DNA from: Acephala macrosclerotiorum
Taxonomy: Eukaryota > Ascomycota > Leotiomycetes > Helotiales > Mollisiaceae
Length of the DNA: 64,000 nt
NCBI GenBank assembly: GCA_014904845.1
Contig: MU119255.1
Coordinates: 186,001-250,000, forward strand
Direction: 5' to 3'
Below, piece by piece: positions 1 to 11,618 of the stretch. The notes under the pieces are model-generated. The model had not been told where the DNA came from. It ran no database searches and saw only the letters and a list, made by a program, of their open reading frames with translations. The position numbers and the translations under genes were made by a program. Every line of letters starts with the position of its first letter. Position 1 is the stretch's first letter.

Positions 1-415
1 GACAAGTTGCGTATCGCTGAGACCGAACAGGAATGCTTCGAGGATATTTCTCCACGCGTCTGGCTTGGGCTTGCCGTTTTCACTGGAATCAGGTTATTAG
101 CCAAAATGTCCCACATCGATAGGATGTTCTTACTCTAACTTGCTTGCCAAATCGGCCCCGCAGAAGTCTGCAGCCTGTACACAGATGGCGATGAATGTCA
201 CAATGACAGTGAGAATTAGAGCGGCGCCAAAAGACCACACAACCTATATTGACATTAGCACGAGCCTGTGATCGGAGCTGTTGACGCACGCCTTGTCCCG
301 CGATATCGGGGTTGGACTCAAAAGTCCCAAAAGCTAGATTGCTACAATTGACAGGCGTGTTCTGCCATGCTTGGCATTCGTATGTTGAAGTGGGAAACCT
401 CGCTGACCAAGGCAT
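1..415 (-). CDS. Integral membrane protein, N-terminal part (runs off left edge)
   Basis: Three exons can be joined on the minus strand: 415-290, 243-134 and 82-1. The introns are 46 and 51 nt, with GTGCGT and GTAAGA donors, GCTAAT branch sites and AG acceptors, and they restore one frame. The ATG at 415 opens a cysteine-containing leader (VNCSNLAFGTFESNPDIAG), followed by a hydrophobic segment (WSFGAALILTVIVTFIAI) and then NILEAFLFGLSDTQLV. Without splicing the hydrophobic segment is out of frame, so the intron model is well supported. An NPDIAG-type motif before the first helix, and a conserved L-S-D-T-Q-L-V stretch opening the next helix, recall uncharacterised multi-span fungal membrane proteins; this is from memory of the family. 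Function is unknown. The remaining helices lie outside the window. Confidence 0.65.
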
Positions 416-1113
416 CGCGAGGGAGGAGAAAGCTTTCGTCGACTGTTGTTGATATCAAGGATCGTGGGATGAATGTCTTGATGCGATCCGAAGAGCAACG
501 GTCTATGCGGCGGATGTTCGAAGAAAGCACAAATCGACAAATAAGCATAGCCACAAACTTCTCAATCAAACTTTACTAAACGGAGAAACTTCCCAATCTA
601 TATGTTTGGCCCTCATTCTCTCCGCAAAGCTGGGCAATTATGGTTCTTTGGTTGCCACACGAAACCTAGGAAGAAAATGGGGGGTGCATCGGGATGTCAA
701 GCTAACCGAGTTCGAACAGCCCCCAAGTTTCAAAAACGAGGCTGAACATAGGATTTTGCTGAATTGAGCAAGATTCGAGGCTGTTCTAATCTCTTCTGAT
801 GTAGGAGCCAGGATCGAAATTTTCAGCTCGTTCTTATCTGATATGCTGGGTGGTGGCACAAGCTGATGCGGCTCAACACTTGAAGCACAACACATCACTT
901 AGAGATCCCAAAGAATTCGTGGAAGCTTTCGGACTCACCTTAAAAGCCAAGCAATTCGAAGGATTTTCGTAGCAGCACTACGCTGGCTAGAATGATAAGC
1001 CAGCCTTTGGACCTAGTAGCCTGGAATGTGATCTTGTGGGGTAGGAGATAGGAGACGAGACATGTCTTCCTTCTAATCTTCTGCCTTTGACGAACGAAAC
1101 CCAAATAGCTGGT
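416..1113. other. Intergenic, nothing supportable
   Basis: This stretch separates the start of the left-edge membrane protein from the 3' end of the histidine phosphatase pseudogene. It contains only short overlapping reading frames, none with recognisable motifs. It presumably holds the promoter of the minus-strand membrane protein gene. Confidence 0.5.
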
Positions 1114-2060
1114 CTAAATCATCTTAGAAGGAGGAAAATCCAAACCGAGAAAGAACGCTGGCTGATTGATATCATGCTCTTGATAACCCAATATACCAAA
1201 CTCGCTAGGAGGCAACATCATCGTCGACAACGAGAACTCCATGGGATATTCCAACCACCTCTTTACAAAATCTCGGAGAAGATGTCCATGTGTAACAATC
1301 ACGATATCTCTTAGAGACTCGGAGCGCATATTTGGCGATTGGAATGCGTGGATCTCGTCAATGCGGCTATCAAGACGGGTGGTGACTTGTTGTGCCGTCC
1401 TGCCATGAGAGAGTAGTTAGCATGCAGACAAATATATTTGTTGCAAGACAGAAGAGTCTTGCAGGTAAGACTATAGTCTCAAAAAGATTTGAAAGTGAAA
1501 GTAGGAGAAAAACTCACTCCCCTTCCTCACATCCATCTCTCCAAATATCCCACGGTTTCTCCTTATCCAACCCCCTCTCTTTTGTCAATGCTCGAATCTC
1601 AGGCTCTTTGAGCCCCTTATAGATCCTGTAATTCTACTCTGCTAGCTTTCCAGTCGCCTTCATCTTTCCCTGTGCGCTTAGGGTAGCTTTCTCGTTCGCG
1701 TCGAATAGTAATTCGAAGGTTGATTGGGCGCGGATACGAGGATTGATGAAGACGTGTGCGAGCTTAGCTACGTCGATCGGCTTCCCCGGTCCGACGAGGA
1801 TCTTGGCCGTTCCGGCAACTTGCTCCTCCCCATAGGCGGTGAGTGGGAGCTTTGAAATTTTAGTGAAGCGACCATTTTGGCCCATTCGGTTTCTCTTGTG
1901 AAGTGTACATTTCAGCCGAACTTCTTAAAATATCATAGAGATTCGGGATATCTGGCAGGAAGTTGACCTAGAATTGAATCCAGTGGGATCAGAGGGAAGG
2001 TGAGAGGCTTACCATAACGAGCCGGAAGACTCGGGACGTCTTTGACTCTTCCTCAGACAT
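1114..2060 (-). pseudogene. Histidine phosphatase (phosphoglycerate mutase-like), RIP-type inactivated
   Basis: Minus-strand pieces align in order with a histidine phosphatase of the phosphoglycerate mutase/sedoheptulose-bisphosphatase type. They are: an ATG exon ending in VFRLV; GRFTKISKLPLTAYGEEQV; AKLAHVFINPRIRAQSTFELL; GLKEPEIRALTKERGLDKEK; WDIWRDGCEEGE; then, after a 120-nt intron, a helical linker and the second catalytic motif IVTHGHLLRDFVKRW, ending at 1114. The gene is broken. The tryptophan of the expected A-E-W-D-Y motif is a stop (TAG at 1636-1634, a C-to-T change on the plus strand). Neighbouring codons carry further G-to-A changes (D to N, G to R, E to K). The region that should encode the catalytic RHGET motif (about 1885-2030) is garbled and frameshifted: ETEWAK survives one frame away. 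Family members use a covalent phosphohistidine, so loss of RHG predicts no activity. Confidence 0.75.
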
Positions 2061-2198
2061 TGCAACTGATGAGTTCGAGTCCGTAGATACAAGTCGATTC
2101 CTCGATAAATACTGTACTCCTATCGCCCATATGTATGGGAGGATTTGGAACGTAAGGCTACCACCTGGTGAGTTCTGAGATTATGCACTCCCTAGTCG

Positions 2199-3263
2199 TC
2201 ACAAGTCTTGATGACTTAGGTCAGGGACCGAGGTTTTGCTTATAGTCAAGTAGCTGCTGGACCTCAACGTCCCAGAACTTCCGGTACATGAAAGAGAAAA
2301 TGCACACTTGCCCAGCACCATTGTCCTAATCAGCCTTAGGGCATGGCCAGTAATTACTAGACGCGCCTGTTTCGCGATGATAAAGTTCTTTAGCTCAGCG
2401 CGAAGTTCCGCAGGAGGTGCCGTATATGTGAGTTGATGAGCGTTGACAACGGCTTGGTCAAGGTCTCGAAATCCACAAGGCCAATGGTTCAAGCATGCGA
2501 AGGTGAAGGCAGCCTGGGGTTGATACTATTCTGTAGGCTACGACTCGAATCGATAGCGGCCGGTTCCTTTGTCGCCGCGAAAGGCGCTTCGTCACATGTG
2601 GCATCATGATGTTCGATGATGGGAGGGATGAAATGGACGTAGCCCAACGAATTCTTGCAATTGAGAAGCTGGGACGACTAAGGATGAGGGTTGTCATTGG
2701 CTTTCCAAATGCACATGGTGTTGACAAAAGCAATGTCCTTAGTTATATCTTTGAGTTTTAGCTTTCCGTTGTTTGCCTTGTTGGCCGTGCCATTTCTTGC
2801 CCCATTTGACTCGCTGGGCGTTGGCTCAGTAATGTCGTCAGCGTCGAGATCTGGCGAAGCTGGATCTTCTGGTGTTTGATCTATCATGGGTGCGGCGAGT
2901 CGAGTGCTAACAGACTTTATCTTCTTTGGCTGTAGGGTAGAAGCTTTGCGAGTAGGACGCGCTCGCTTTTCCCCAGAGGCGTTTCCGGCTGTTCGTTGAG
3001 CTTGGTACGGACTCTGCAAGTATGCCTCACTCGATGTTTTCGAGTCCGATTGTGAGCTCTTGAATAAAGCTTGTGGAAAGTCCAGGGTTGGTGGCAGGAG
3101 CTCTAAAGTTGGAGGGCGGATTAAGAGTTCCTGAGAAGCTGAAGGGAAAGCCTTGCCTTGGATTTTGATTGTATCGAGAGCTGTTGAGGATCTTTACAAC
3201 CATAGGGAAGAACGTAAGAGCTTTTTCTTGAGATTCAAACCACGCTTGAAGAAGCTCCATCAA
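2199..3263 (-). CDS. Hypothetical protein or decayed gene, structure uncertain
   Basis: Several minus-strand open stretches lie in tandem. They begin with an ATG frame (3263-3027) containing LLQAWFESQEKALTFFPMV. A basic, disordered stretch follows (3019-2678), and the series ends with a frame terminating in FMYRKFWDVEVQQLLDYKQN and a stop near 2222. The last piece is out of frame with what precedes it, so either short introns or frameshifts must be assumed. I do not recognise the family. Nothing shows which strand or frame is expressed apart from the protein-like composition of these pieces. It could equally be a decayed neighbour of the histidine phosphatase pseudogene. Confidence 0.3.
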
Positions 3264-6200
3264 TCCGAAGTTTGGAGCCTGACTTTCGAATAGAATCGCT
3301 TTCGGTTGCTTTGACAGCTTAGAAATGTGCTACGAGATGAAAGTAAAAGAAGCTGACGGTAACGGTTGGAGTAGTGTTGGTTCTAATGCAATTGGCAATT
3401 CTTTCTCGAAAATAGGCTAATGCGCACCCGACTCGTGCCATAAGCGTAAGAATATTCAAGGATTGAATAGAACTCAACGTCAAAACATGTTTGAGCTACC
3501 ATCAACTCTAGTCGCGTTGCCAATGCTAGAGAGGCTAGTTCAGAGGGCGAAATCGTCTTGCTCTAATTTTATCGTTTTCTGCAGGGAAATCGGAAGAGTG
3601 ACATAGCTTGCGAAGAACACCGTAGGAAGTGAATCATCCGTTCTAGCAAAGTCTAAAGTCTAAACTAAAACTAGAATATATTCAGGTTTTGAGGACGAGC
3701 AAATTATGTTGAGCAGAATGCCCCTCGGGTTGTTACAAAATAATTGATCGACCTCGAGGACAACGTCCTCGCAGTAATATAAACATGCGATGCAAAAACT
3801 AGGAAGGATGTCCCTCGATATTAAGACATTCAGCGCATGTTACACTTCTCAACGATTTTATCTTAATTGCTCTTTCTGGATTTCGCCCTTGGATTTGATA
3901 ATGGAAAGATGCATGGCAGTGAAATTGACTCTAAAACAAGAGAGCCAGGTAGGAACGAAGGGTAACGACTCAAAGAAGTTAGACTTCCTTCCTCGAATTT
4001 TCGCGCGAGAATAAAGGAACTTGTGGCTCTCACAGCGCCAGGAACCGTCGACTCGAGGCCGAGTCCTGATCAAGTAATCAATCCCTTCTTGTGAGCAATG
4101 GCACTCTACAATTGAACTTGAGCATCCTTATATATTCAGAAATAGAGCTGTCCTTAACGCTAGTCTGGAAATGTGAGCTCGAACGTGATGAGCACGATTG
4201 TGCGGGTGAATGCCGACACTATCAACACTTGAAGCAAAACGCAGAATAAAAAAACGAAATTAAAGAATAAACTGAGACCCTTCAAAACGTGACATTCAGA
4301 GCATCCACGTCACGATGCGTCTGAGGCTGAAATGTCCACTCGGACCAGGATTCACGAATAATGCCTCACAGTGACATCTCCTCTTCCGGCTTGGTGTTCG
4401 CGTTCAAGCCCAGTGACACCTCCCGTTGTACCGACCCAAACACAGAACACCGATGACATGATTGCGAGGTGCGATATGCAACAACACGCTGTGGCCTTAT
4501 CTTTCTTTCTTGGAACGTCGTATCGGATATATTGGGATTGAGGCTGAGCAAAATAGCAGGATGTCTGGATTGGTTTGGTTTTGATGAAGGGAGAGAAAAA
4601 AAAAGAAGCAAGGTGCTGGACGTGGTCGTTTCATGTTTCAGGCTTGGCATTCATTCCGGTTAGGTGCACGTGATGCGCCTCCTTTTTTTGAGATCCTGTC
4701 GTGAAACGTTGAAAACAAATGAGGCCGAGATGTGGGTTCATGCGCATCATCTCCGCTCGCTCAGAGAACGTTTGGTTTTTCCTGCAGCTGAGCTGGCGAA
4801 GGGTGAGTGGGAGCGTGCGTGTTCGTGGGATGGGGAGCGAACGGGACGAGAAGGAAATGAGGGCATTCATGCACGATTCGGTCGGTGATGAATGATGAGA
4901 TGAACGTCAACCGACGCCGCGAGGACGTACGCGAATCCTTCTCGGGGTGATCACGGACTTGGGACTTGGGACCTCTTCCAAGAACAGGTTGAATTACAGT
5001 AATTTGCTGTCTTGGGGAGGGTTGGGAGGAGAGGGGATCTTCAGAGGGTTCAATTTGGACGTGGTCTGGATTGGGGGACAAGTTTGGAAGTCTGTATAGA
5101 GCTATGGAGATGCTGATCTTATGGGCACGTATGATTCTGAAAATCAGGATCTTGATTGAATGAAAGTGCGTTTTAGGTTCCGGGAGAGGAAGAATACTTC
5201 GGCAGTTACGGTTGTGATATGTTGTGAATTAATTTATGTAGCTGTAAGGTTTGGCGGTTAGATTGAGTCTCTGGAGTTTGGTAACTTCACAAAAGGCAGT
5301 TTGTAAATGAGGCAGGAGAAACTTTTCGGCAGTGACGGCTTGGGTAATTTATTTCATAGTGGTGATGAAGTACCGAAGCAGGGAAAAAAGTGTGAAACTT
5401 GTTATGAGTTTATGAGCGAGGAGTGTGAGATACGATGAGGCTGCAAGACGGTTACGACAGGCTGTCGTGGAAAGGAGGTGGGACGAGGGGAATGCTTCGA
5501 GAAGGGTTTCGGTGCTTCGTGGGGGAAGGCCGGATCTTGGGTCTTGCTTGATCTTGGTTGATAAGGTAAGCAGTTCGGAAAGGGGGCCGAAGTTTGAGAT
5601 TTTGATTCGTGACATGTGATCGTGAAACGTGAGAGAAGGCTGAAGTCGAGTGCAGGATGCTGTCATTTATGAGGACATGGGATGGAAATGACGACGATTT
5701 TGTTCCGGAGAAGCTTTGTCCTGGTGGAGAGGGAAATGGTCCAGCTTTGAGTTGATTCTAGGCGGGGAGCTTTCGTCTCGTGTGGTGGCTTGAAACTCCA
5801 TCTCTTCTCGTGTTTTGCGGGTTTGGAAACACGACGCCACGAACGCTGCTCGTGCTCGTGCTCTGGCTCACGGCAATTCATGAACCGGTTGCAAAATTAG
5901 TCCAAACTCGGGGAATTGACTATCGGGATCTCTGCAATAGTTGGCGATCATCGCAGGACGGTGTTGATTTTGGGGAAATGGTTTGATGAGGCCGTGGAAA
6001 ATGAAGCAAAAGCTGTGATGGGCTGGAGATCGGCATCAAATGTTCCGGTAGCGCCCGGTCTGGACCTTCTCAGGAACAGAATCAAATTGGCGTTGGGCAT
6101 GCGAGGTAACATCGGTTGTCGGTAACTATCGCCAAGATGCCAGTAGCGAGTACAGAAGGGGAATTCGAGTTTGGGCGGGCTCTGATTCTCGTATCCAAGA

Positions 6201-7780
6201 AGGGGAGTTGGGAACGCGTTCAAAGTCGGTCTGCAGGTCACGGTCGCGGTCGTGAACTCTTCAAGGACAGCTTCAAGCTGGATGATATATTTTTAGGATG
6301 TCCGGCGCGCATCAGGCCTTTGTTGACCAGACTTGAGGCGCGATAGTTTGATGGGGGCGGTTAGCTGCTGTAGCGATGTGTAATTGAGTTGAGTTATCCT
6401 GGCGGCTGCTGCGAGACAAAAGTATGGTCATATTGATCGGTCTTGGTCTTGGTCTTGGTCTTGGCCGCTGGAGGTGAGCCGTGCACCAGGAACAAGATCC
6501 TCGAAGTTTTCATTGTGCAGACATCGGCTTGTCGCAAAGTGTCTCGACCACGATGATCCAATTCTTCGGCGTGGTCACTCCCGGCATGTGCAGTCCGTAT
6601 CACGCGTCCTTCTTATGTGACGAGAAGTGACTCGAACAAAGAAAGATCATTCATCAAGTCAAGGGCAGAAATATTGTTTGTGGCTGTCAGGCGGTCGCGG
6701 GGAGCAAATAGCAACTCCGGATGACAAGAGGCAGGACACCTGCATAAAATTTATCCAGATTAAGAACAACTTGCGTGGCCAGGGCTCAGCTCTAAGCCTC
6801 ATCTATGATTCGAGAGGGAGAACGAAGCGTCGTCACGAAGCGTCGACCGGAGAACGATGCCATTCCGAAGGCTCGTGGAGATGCCATTCAGATAACTCGG
6901 CATGGCTCTGTTCGCATTCACGATGAAAAACAAAACTGGTCGCTCAGTCTGTAACCTCGAAGCGGCGTGCCTGTCTTTATTTTACCACGCCCAAGCACAG
7001 GCCCAGCATGGGGAGCCAGGATGGAAGAACCGGAGATTGAAGGGCTCTCCTGGACCCAAGGTCAAACACACCATCGCCTGAACGGACCGTGTGATTTGAT
7101 GGTTCAAAGACAGTAGCGGGGGTTTAAGGCCTTGCAAGTGAACCCTGGACAAAGTGTATTCATGCCGCCTCCTCCAAGTTCAGGACGCCTTCGTGAGAAA
7201 CGTGTACCCCGAAAATACAGTAAACGCGATGCAAGGCCACGGAGTCGAGAGAAATACGCAAACATGAGAACAGATAAGAGAGCAGAGTCAGAACTCCCAC
7301 TTCCGCATGCGAAGAACAGCGTGCGCAAGCACCAGACCTACCCAATGCGACCCAATGCAATCCAATCTAATCCCATCTAATCCATACCACGCCTTATTAC
7401 TGCAGGGACATTCGCTGTGCTGATAAAGATCGGGGCTCGTCCAACTTTGAGCAGAGGAGAGGCCAGGGCAGCCACTCGCTGTGCAGCAGCAGCGGCAACT
7501 GCTCCGTCCCATTTCAGCAACGATCGTAGTATTTCCGCCAGTCCCTTGCACCATTTCTTCTTTGGATGTAGCCCTGGCGTAAAATGAGCATATTTCGGTC
7601 ATGTTGATAGATATTGGGCGTATTATGCAGCGCATGCAGCTCGTTGTTCCCGTATTTGCCCACCAACCACTCCGCCAATTTAGCACGGCCCTCAATAGCG
7701 ACTAGCCACTAACCTAAAATTCAATCTCGCTGTCTGCTCCTGCCTGCTGCAGCCACGGCCACTGCCTGCCACGCTATCGT
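3264..7780. other. Long gene-poor stretch
   Basis: About 4.5 kb of normal-GC DNA without any reading frame that looks like a conserved protein. The small ATG frames on both strands (up to about 135 codons) have poor composition and overlap one another. The stretch lies upstream of MSB2 and may hold its promoter and distal regulatory DNA, or a non-coding transcript. No repeats longer than the hexamer run at 6441 were seen. Confidence 0.5.
6441..6464. repeat. Hexanucleotide microsatellite (TCTTGG)x4
   Basis: Four perfect consecutive copies of TCTTGG lie in the gene-poor stretch upstream of MSB2. It is a simple repeat with no evident function. Confidence 0.85.
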
Positions 7781-7790
7781 CCTACCAAAT

Positions 7791-7870
7791 CTCACCCTCT
7801 CACCTTCTCTCCGCCTCCTCCTCCTCCTCCTCCTTCCCTCTCCACCGCCTCTTAACATCCTCCTCCCAGG
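7791..7870 (+). promoter_or_regulatory. Pyrimidine-rich tract upstream of MSB2
   Basis: A nearly pure C/T run including seven or more CTC repeats lies about 600 bp before the MSB2 start. Such CT-rich stretches are common just upstream of transcription starts of well-expressed filamentous fungal genes, so this probably marks the core promoter of a long 5' leader. Assignment to MSB2 rests on position and orientation only. Confidence 0.4.
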
Positions 7871-8459
7871 TCACCTTCACCTTCGACGTCGTGCAGCTTG
7901 CTCGCACGCCTCTACGAACCCGTCAATTCATCGAAAACGAAGAGCCTCCGGAGGCTTAGGATAATGGTCGCTTGTTCATGAGTCCGGACGATTTGAAGCT
8001 GTGAAGACGAACCCCCCCAACTCTTCGACGATTTTCGTCACGACACTCCTTTGAGACCGCGATTCGAATTACGACTGGTACACTAATCTCGCCCGGTGAG
8101 TCGACAATGTTTATTTGGGAGAATTCACGGCGACGGAGGAGTGGGATTGTTTTCATCGTGATACCAAGGCGCCTGCTGTTCGGTCGCTGGGGATCGGTGG
8201 ATCATTCATGCGAAACCGCATACCAGAATCAAGAACCATCACTGACGTTATTCACCACAGACACGCTCGTTGACATTTTTGTCAAGTACACTCGTTAATA
8301 CCATCTGCCCTGACAGTCAGTGACGCGGATCGGTGGTCAATCGACGTGGTCGCCGCTGACTCCAACCTAGATCTTGAAGTTTATATTCCGTCTCTACTTT
8401 CGCGCCTCCGCCGAATACTCAAATTACCACAACGCATACTACATATACCAATTGCCAGG

Positions 8460-11400
8460 ATGCATACACCTTCACTTTTTGTGGCCTCCGTGGCTGTACT
8501 CGCTACGCTCACCAGCGCCGAACCTGAACGACCTAGATTTTATTACCCGCGGCAGATCAAGCGTCAAGTCTTTCAAAACTCGACATATACGACCGTCCCT
8601 GCGATAACCACTTCGCAAGAATCTTTAATTTCTAGCTCCTCGTCTTCTTTGTCTTCGACAAAGCGATCGTTGAGTTCGAGTTCATTATTGGGTGTCTTGC
8701 AGTCAATTACGGGTACGGGTTCCACAACACAGCAAGATGCGTCTTCATCTGGGTCCACCTCGAGCTCAGGTTCAGGGTCTACTAGTACGACAGGGTCAAG
8801 CTCAGCGTCATCTTCGAGTGCAGACGGGGTCACTACGGTAGTAATTTCGCAGACAACAGTGGTAGCACCGGACTCGACTACAGCTCCATCAACTACAGCG
8901 AAGGCCGCCGTGAGTGACCCGGTTACTCCAACAGGCTATGTTCCAGAGACCGTAATCCAGCCTACCGTCTCTTCATCTAGCGCGGATTCTGTCTCTTCAG
9001 TCGCGTCCTCAGCTGCATCAACAGGATCTGCTCCTGAAAATGAAGTTCAACCCACCGTCTCATCATCGAGCTACTCTGTGTCTTCAGCGGTCTCCGTGGC
9101 ATCCACCAGCTCCGTTCCCGATACCATTGTCACTCCCACAGTTTCTCCATCTAGTGAAAACCCCCAAACTTCAGCTGTCTCTTCAGTTGCATCTACTGGT
9201 TCTGTACCGGCAGTTGTTGTTTCGCCCACAGCATCTTCAGCTTCAGTCGCGTCTACTGGAGCAGTACCTACAACCATTGTCTCGCCAACGGCTAGCTCGT
9301 CTACCAGTGATGTTGCGTCGGCGACATCGTCAACTTCAAGCTCTGGAAGTGCTATTACATTTGGACCTGGAGGAGTCTTGGGATTATCTTCAACTTCAGA
9401 TTCAACCACTGCAACTCCAACAACACTTACATCGGGAGTCTCTTTCACTGGAACTGGAGGGTCCGCAGCACCGACTGTCTCAAGCTCAGACAGCGTGGCC
9501 TCATCAGGTATCTCATTTACAGGCGCAGGAGGGTCAACAGTGGCTGCTACCACCACGTCAGGAATATCGTTCACTGGAACAGGAGGGTCAACTGCAGCAG
9601 CTTCTAGCTCAATCGGAGCTGCTTTTATCCCATCTGCCCTGAGCTCATTCTCGTCAGATGTTAGCTCAGATGTTCCCTCGACTGTGTCCCCAACGAGTTC
9701 CTCGGCTCCAACCACGGCTGCCGGTTATAGTGTTGCATCTTCAGCAGTTTCGACCACTACAGGAACAGATTCCGTTGCGTCCAGCGCATCTGCAACAGAT
9801 TCTAGCGCTGCTCCATCTGCCCCAACATCTACGACCGATCCCCTGTTGTCCTTGGGGTACCCAATTACCTCAGATGTCTCGTCTGTGGTCTCTAGTGCCG
9901 CACCCACTTCAACAGGTCCAGCGTCCTCGGTTACTTCCACAGATTCATCTACTTCAATTGCTTTGTCGGCAGTCACGGCATCATCTGTGAATTCCGGTTC
10001 CGCACCTACATCTACCTCAGGAGTAAGTGGAGCTGCTTCTACCGGCGTGCCTATTTCAACAACTACCTCGGATGCACCAGTTTCAAGCCCGACATCTAGC
10101 CCAACGACTGATCTTGGAAGCATCATTTCAAGCATATTTGGGTCGACCAGCAGCTCTGTTCCCGTGACCACAACGAGCGGATCAGCACCTTCGTCGACAA
10201 CCGGTGTAGGAAGTACTGTGACGCCCACAACCTCTGGAAGTGTCATCCCGACATCTTCGGCTACCTCTGCATCCAGCGTCGTTACCTCGAGCACCTCAGC
10301 ACCACCTACTAGCAGCGATACAGGCATTTCAACTGCTGTTCCACCTACTAGCAACAGCACCATTGCTTCTGCGACCACACCAGCAACTACAGCGACAACG
10401 AGTGTGACTGTTTCCACAACGTCTGGATCGACTGGTATCTCAAGCGCTTCCGTCAACTCTACGGCCGTGACTAGTCCAACTAGCTCAGGAACTGTCTCGC
10501 GGACTACTGATTCTGGTTCTTTAGCGACATCCGCCTCCTCAATCGCATCGGTGACTACCTCTAATAATGGCACCGTTATTGCCACTGCGACCTCCGCTTC
10601 CTCAACGCAAATCATTTCCAGTCTTGCTACCTCGACGTCGAGCTTAGCACCAACGCAACCGGAGACAATCCTCCCAACCGGCACAAACAGTGCAACTTCG
10701 TTGTGGCTTCCAGCGACCATCATCGCTGCTTCCTCGGCTTCCACTGGGGTTTCTCAGACTTCTCAAGTAATAGGTGTACCTAGTAGCCTGCCAAAGGTCA
10801 TCTCCAACCCAAATGCCACTGTTGCGCCCCCAGACACTACTTTGATCCAACTTGGGTTCTTGTACGCACTTAACTATGACTTCGTCGTGAATAATCCTAT
10901 GTCGTCAGCACAGATCTTCCAATATCTACCCCAGGGTGTTGCGGACGGTCTTGGCTTGAAGCAGGAGATGGTTGTGATGAAGAGTCTAATTCCTATGGAC
11001 ACGACCCAGCAACTTCGTTTCATCACTACACTTGCACAGATGTATATCCCGAGCAACATGGTCAGCACTTTGAGCCTTGATATCCACATCCCCACCGCTG
11101 CTATCTACAACAACGCCGACCAGAGTATCAACACTCTTGTCAGCTACATCAATCCAGCAATCCCCATTATGGCTGGGTCGACGTTGGGATCCACTAGCAC
11201 CTCGGGAACAGGAAGTGGTAGTGCAGCAACCTCGAGCTCTGCCTCTGGAAACAACAACAATGTATTTGATCCTCAGACTCAGAACACATCCTCGAAGGTT
11301 AGCGGAACCACTGCTGGTATCGCATTAGCAGCGATTGGAGGATCAGCGGCTTATGGTGTGGCCATGTTCTTGGTTGCGAGACGATACAAGCGACGCAAGA

Positions 11401-11618
11401 CAAGCCACCGTCGTTCAAGCTCCGTCATGAACCCTTCCGAGATGAGACATTCGGGTAGCCCAGCACTAATGGGAGGCGCGGGTGCTTTCATGTCGGGTGG
11501 CCGAACAACTCCTGGCCATGATAGAAACAGCAGAGGGAGCGGGCGGACAGGCAATTCTGCTCGAACGGCGCAAATCTCGGCACCGATGATGGCAGAGAAC
11601 TCTCTCGGCTGGAACTGA
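8460..11618 (+). CDS. MSB2: MSB2-type mucin-like signalling sensor
   Basis: A single uninterrupted frame of 1052 residues runs from the ATG at 8460. This start is chosen because it begins a clear signal peptide (PSLFVASVAVLATLTSA); the open frame upstream has no ATG. Residues about 60-760 are a Ser/Thr-rich, presumably O-glycosylated region with imperfect repeats, including several copies of GISFTGTGGS. A conserved globular ectodomain follows (about 770-905) with PPDTTLIQLGFLYALNYDFV, SSAQIFQYLPQGVADGLGL and YIPSNMV, the segment typical of fungal Msb2 proteins. One transmembrane helix (about 950-972) precedes RRYKRRK and a tail of roughly 75 residues. In other fungi Msb2 senses surface cues at the plasma membrane and acts above Cdc42 and the filamentation/pathogenicity MAPK cascade; that role is taken from the family. 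Length and layout are normal. Confidence 0.9.
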   Translation: MHTPSLFVASVAVLATLTSAEPERPRFYYPRQIKRQVFQNSTYTTVPAITTSQESLISSSSSSLSSTKRSLSSSSLLGVLQSITGTGSTTQQDASSSGSTSSSGSGSTSTTGSSSASSSSADGVTTVVISQTTVVAPDSTTAPSTTAKAAVSDPVTPTGYVPETVIQPTVSSSSADSVSSVASSAASTGSAPENEVQPTVSSSSYSVSSAVSVASTSSVPDTIVTPTVSPSSENPQTSAVSSVASTGSVPAVVVSPTASSASVASTGAVPTTIVSPTASSSTSDVASATSSTSSSGSAITFGPGGVLGLSSTSDSTTATPTTLTSGVSFTGTGGSAAPTVSSSDSVASSGISFTGAGGSTVAATTTSGISFTGTGGSTAAASSSIGAAFIPSALSSFSSDVSSDVPSTVSPTSSSAPTTAAGYSVASSAVSTTTGTDSVASSASATDSSAAPSAPTSTTDPLLSLGYPITSDVSSVVSSAAPTSTGPASSVTSTDSSTSIALSAVTASSVNSGSAPTSTSGVSGAASTGVPISTTTSDAPVSSPTSSPTTDLGSIISSIFGSTSSSVPVTTTSGSAPSSTTGVGSTVTPTTSGSVIPTSSATSASSVVTSSTSAPPTSSDTGISTAVPPTSNSTIASATTPATTATTSVTVSTTSGSTGISSASVNSTAVTSPTSSGTVSRTTDSGSLATSASSIASVTTSNNGTVIATATSASSTQIISSLATSTSSLAPTQPETILPTGTNSATSLWLPATIIAASSASTGVSQTSQVIGVPSSLPKVISNPNATVAPPDTTLIQLGFLYALNYDFVVNNPMSSAQIFQYLPQGVADGLGLKQEMVVMKSLIPMDTTQQLRFITTLAQMYIPSNMVSTLSLDIHIPTAAIYNNADQSINTLVSYINPAIPIMAGSTLGSTSTSGTGSGSAATSSSASGNNNNVFDPQTQNTSSKVSGTTAGIALAAIGGSAAYGVAMFLVARRYKRRKTSHRRSSSVMNPSEMRHSGSPALMGGAGAFMSGGRTTPGHDRNSRGSGRTGNSARTAQISAPMMAENSLGWN

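Noticed and set aside
7288..7695. 135-codon minus-strand frame upstream of MSB2
   Set aside because: Cys/Trp/Ser-rich composition without hydrophobic pattern or motifs; lies in gene-poor DNA.
9071..9715. Long antisense frames within MSB2 (also 9725-10744)
   Set aside because: They are Val/Glu/Ala-rich shadows produced by the Ser/Thr-biased codons of the sense gene.
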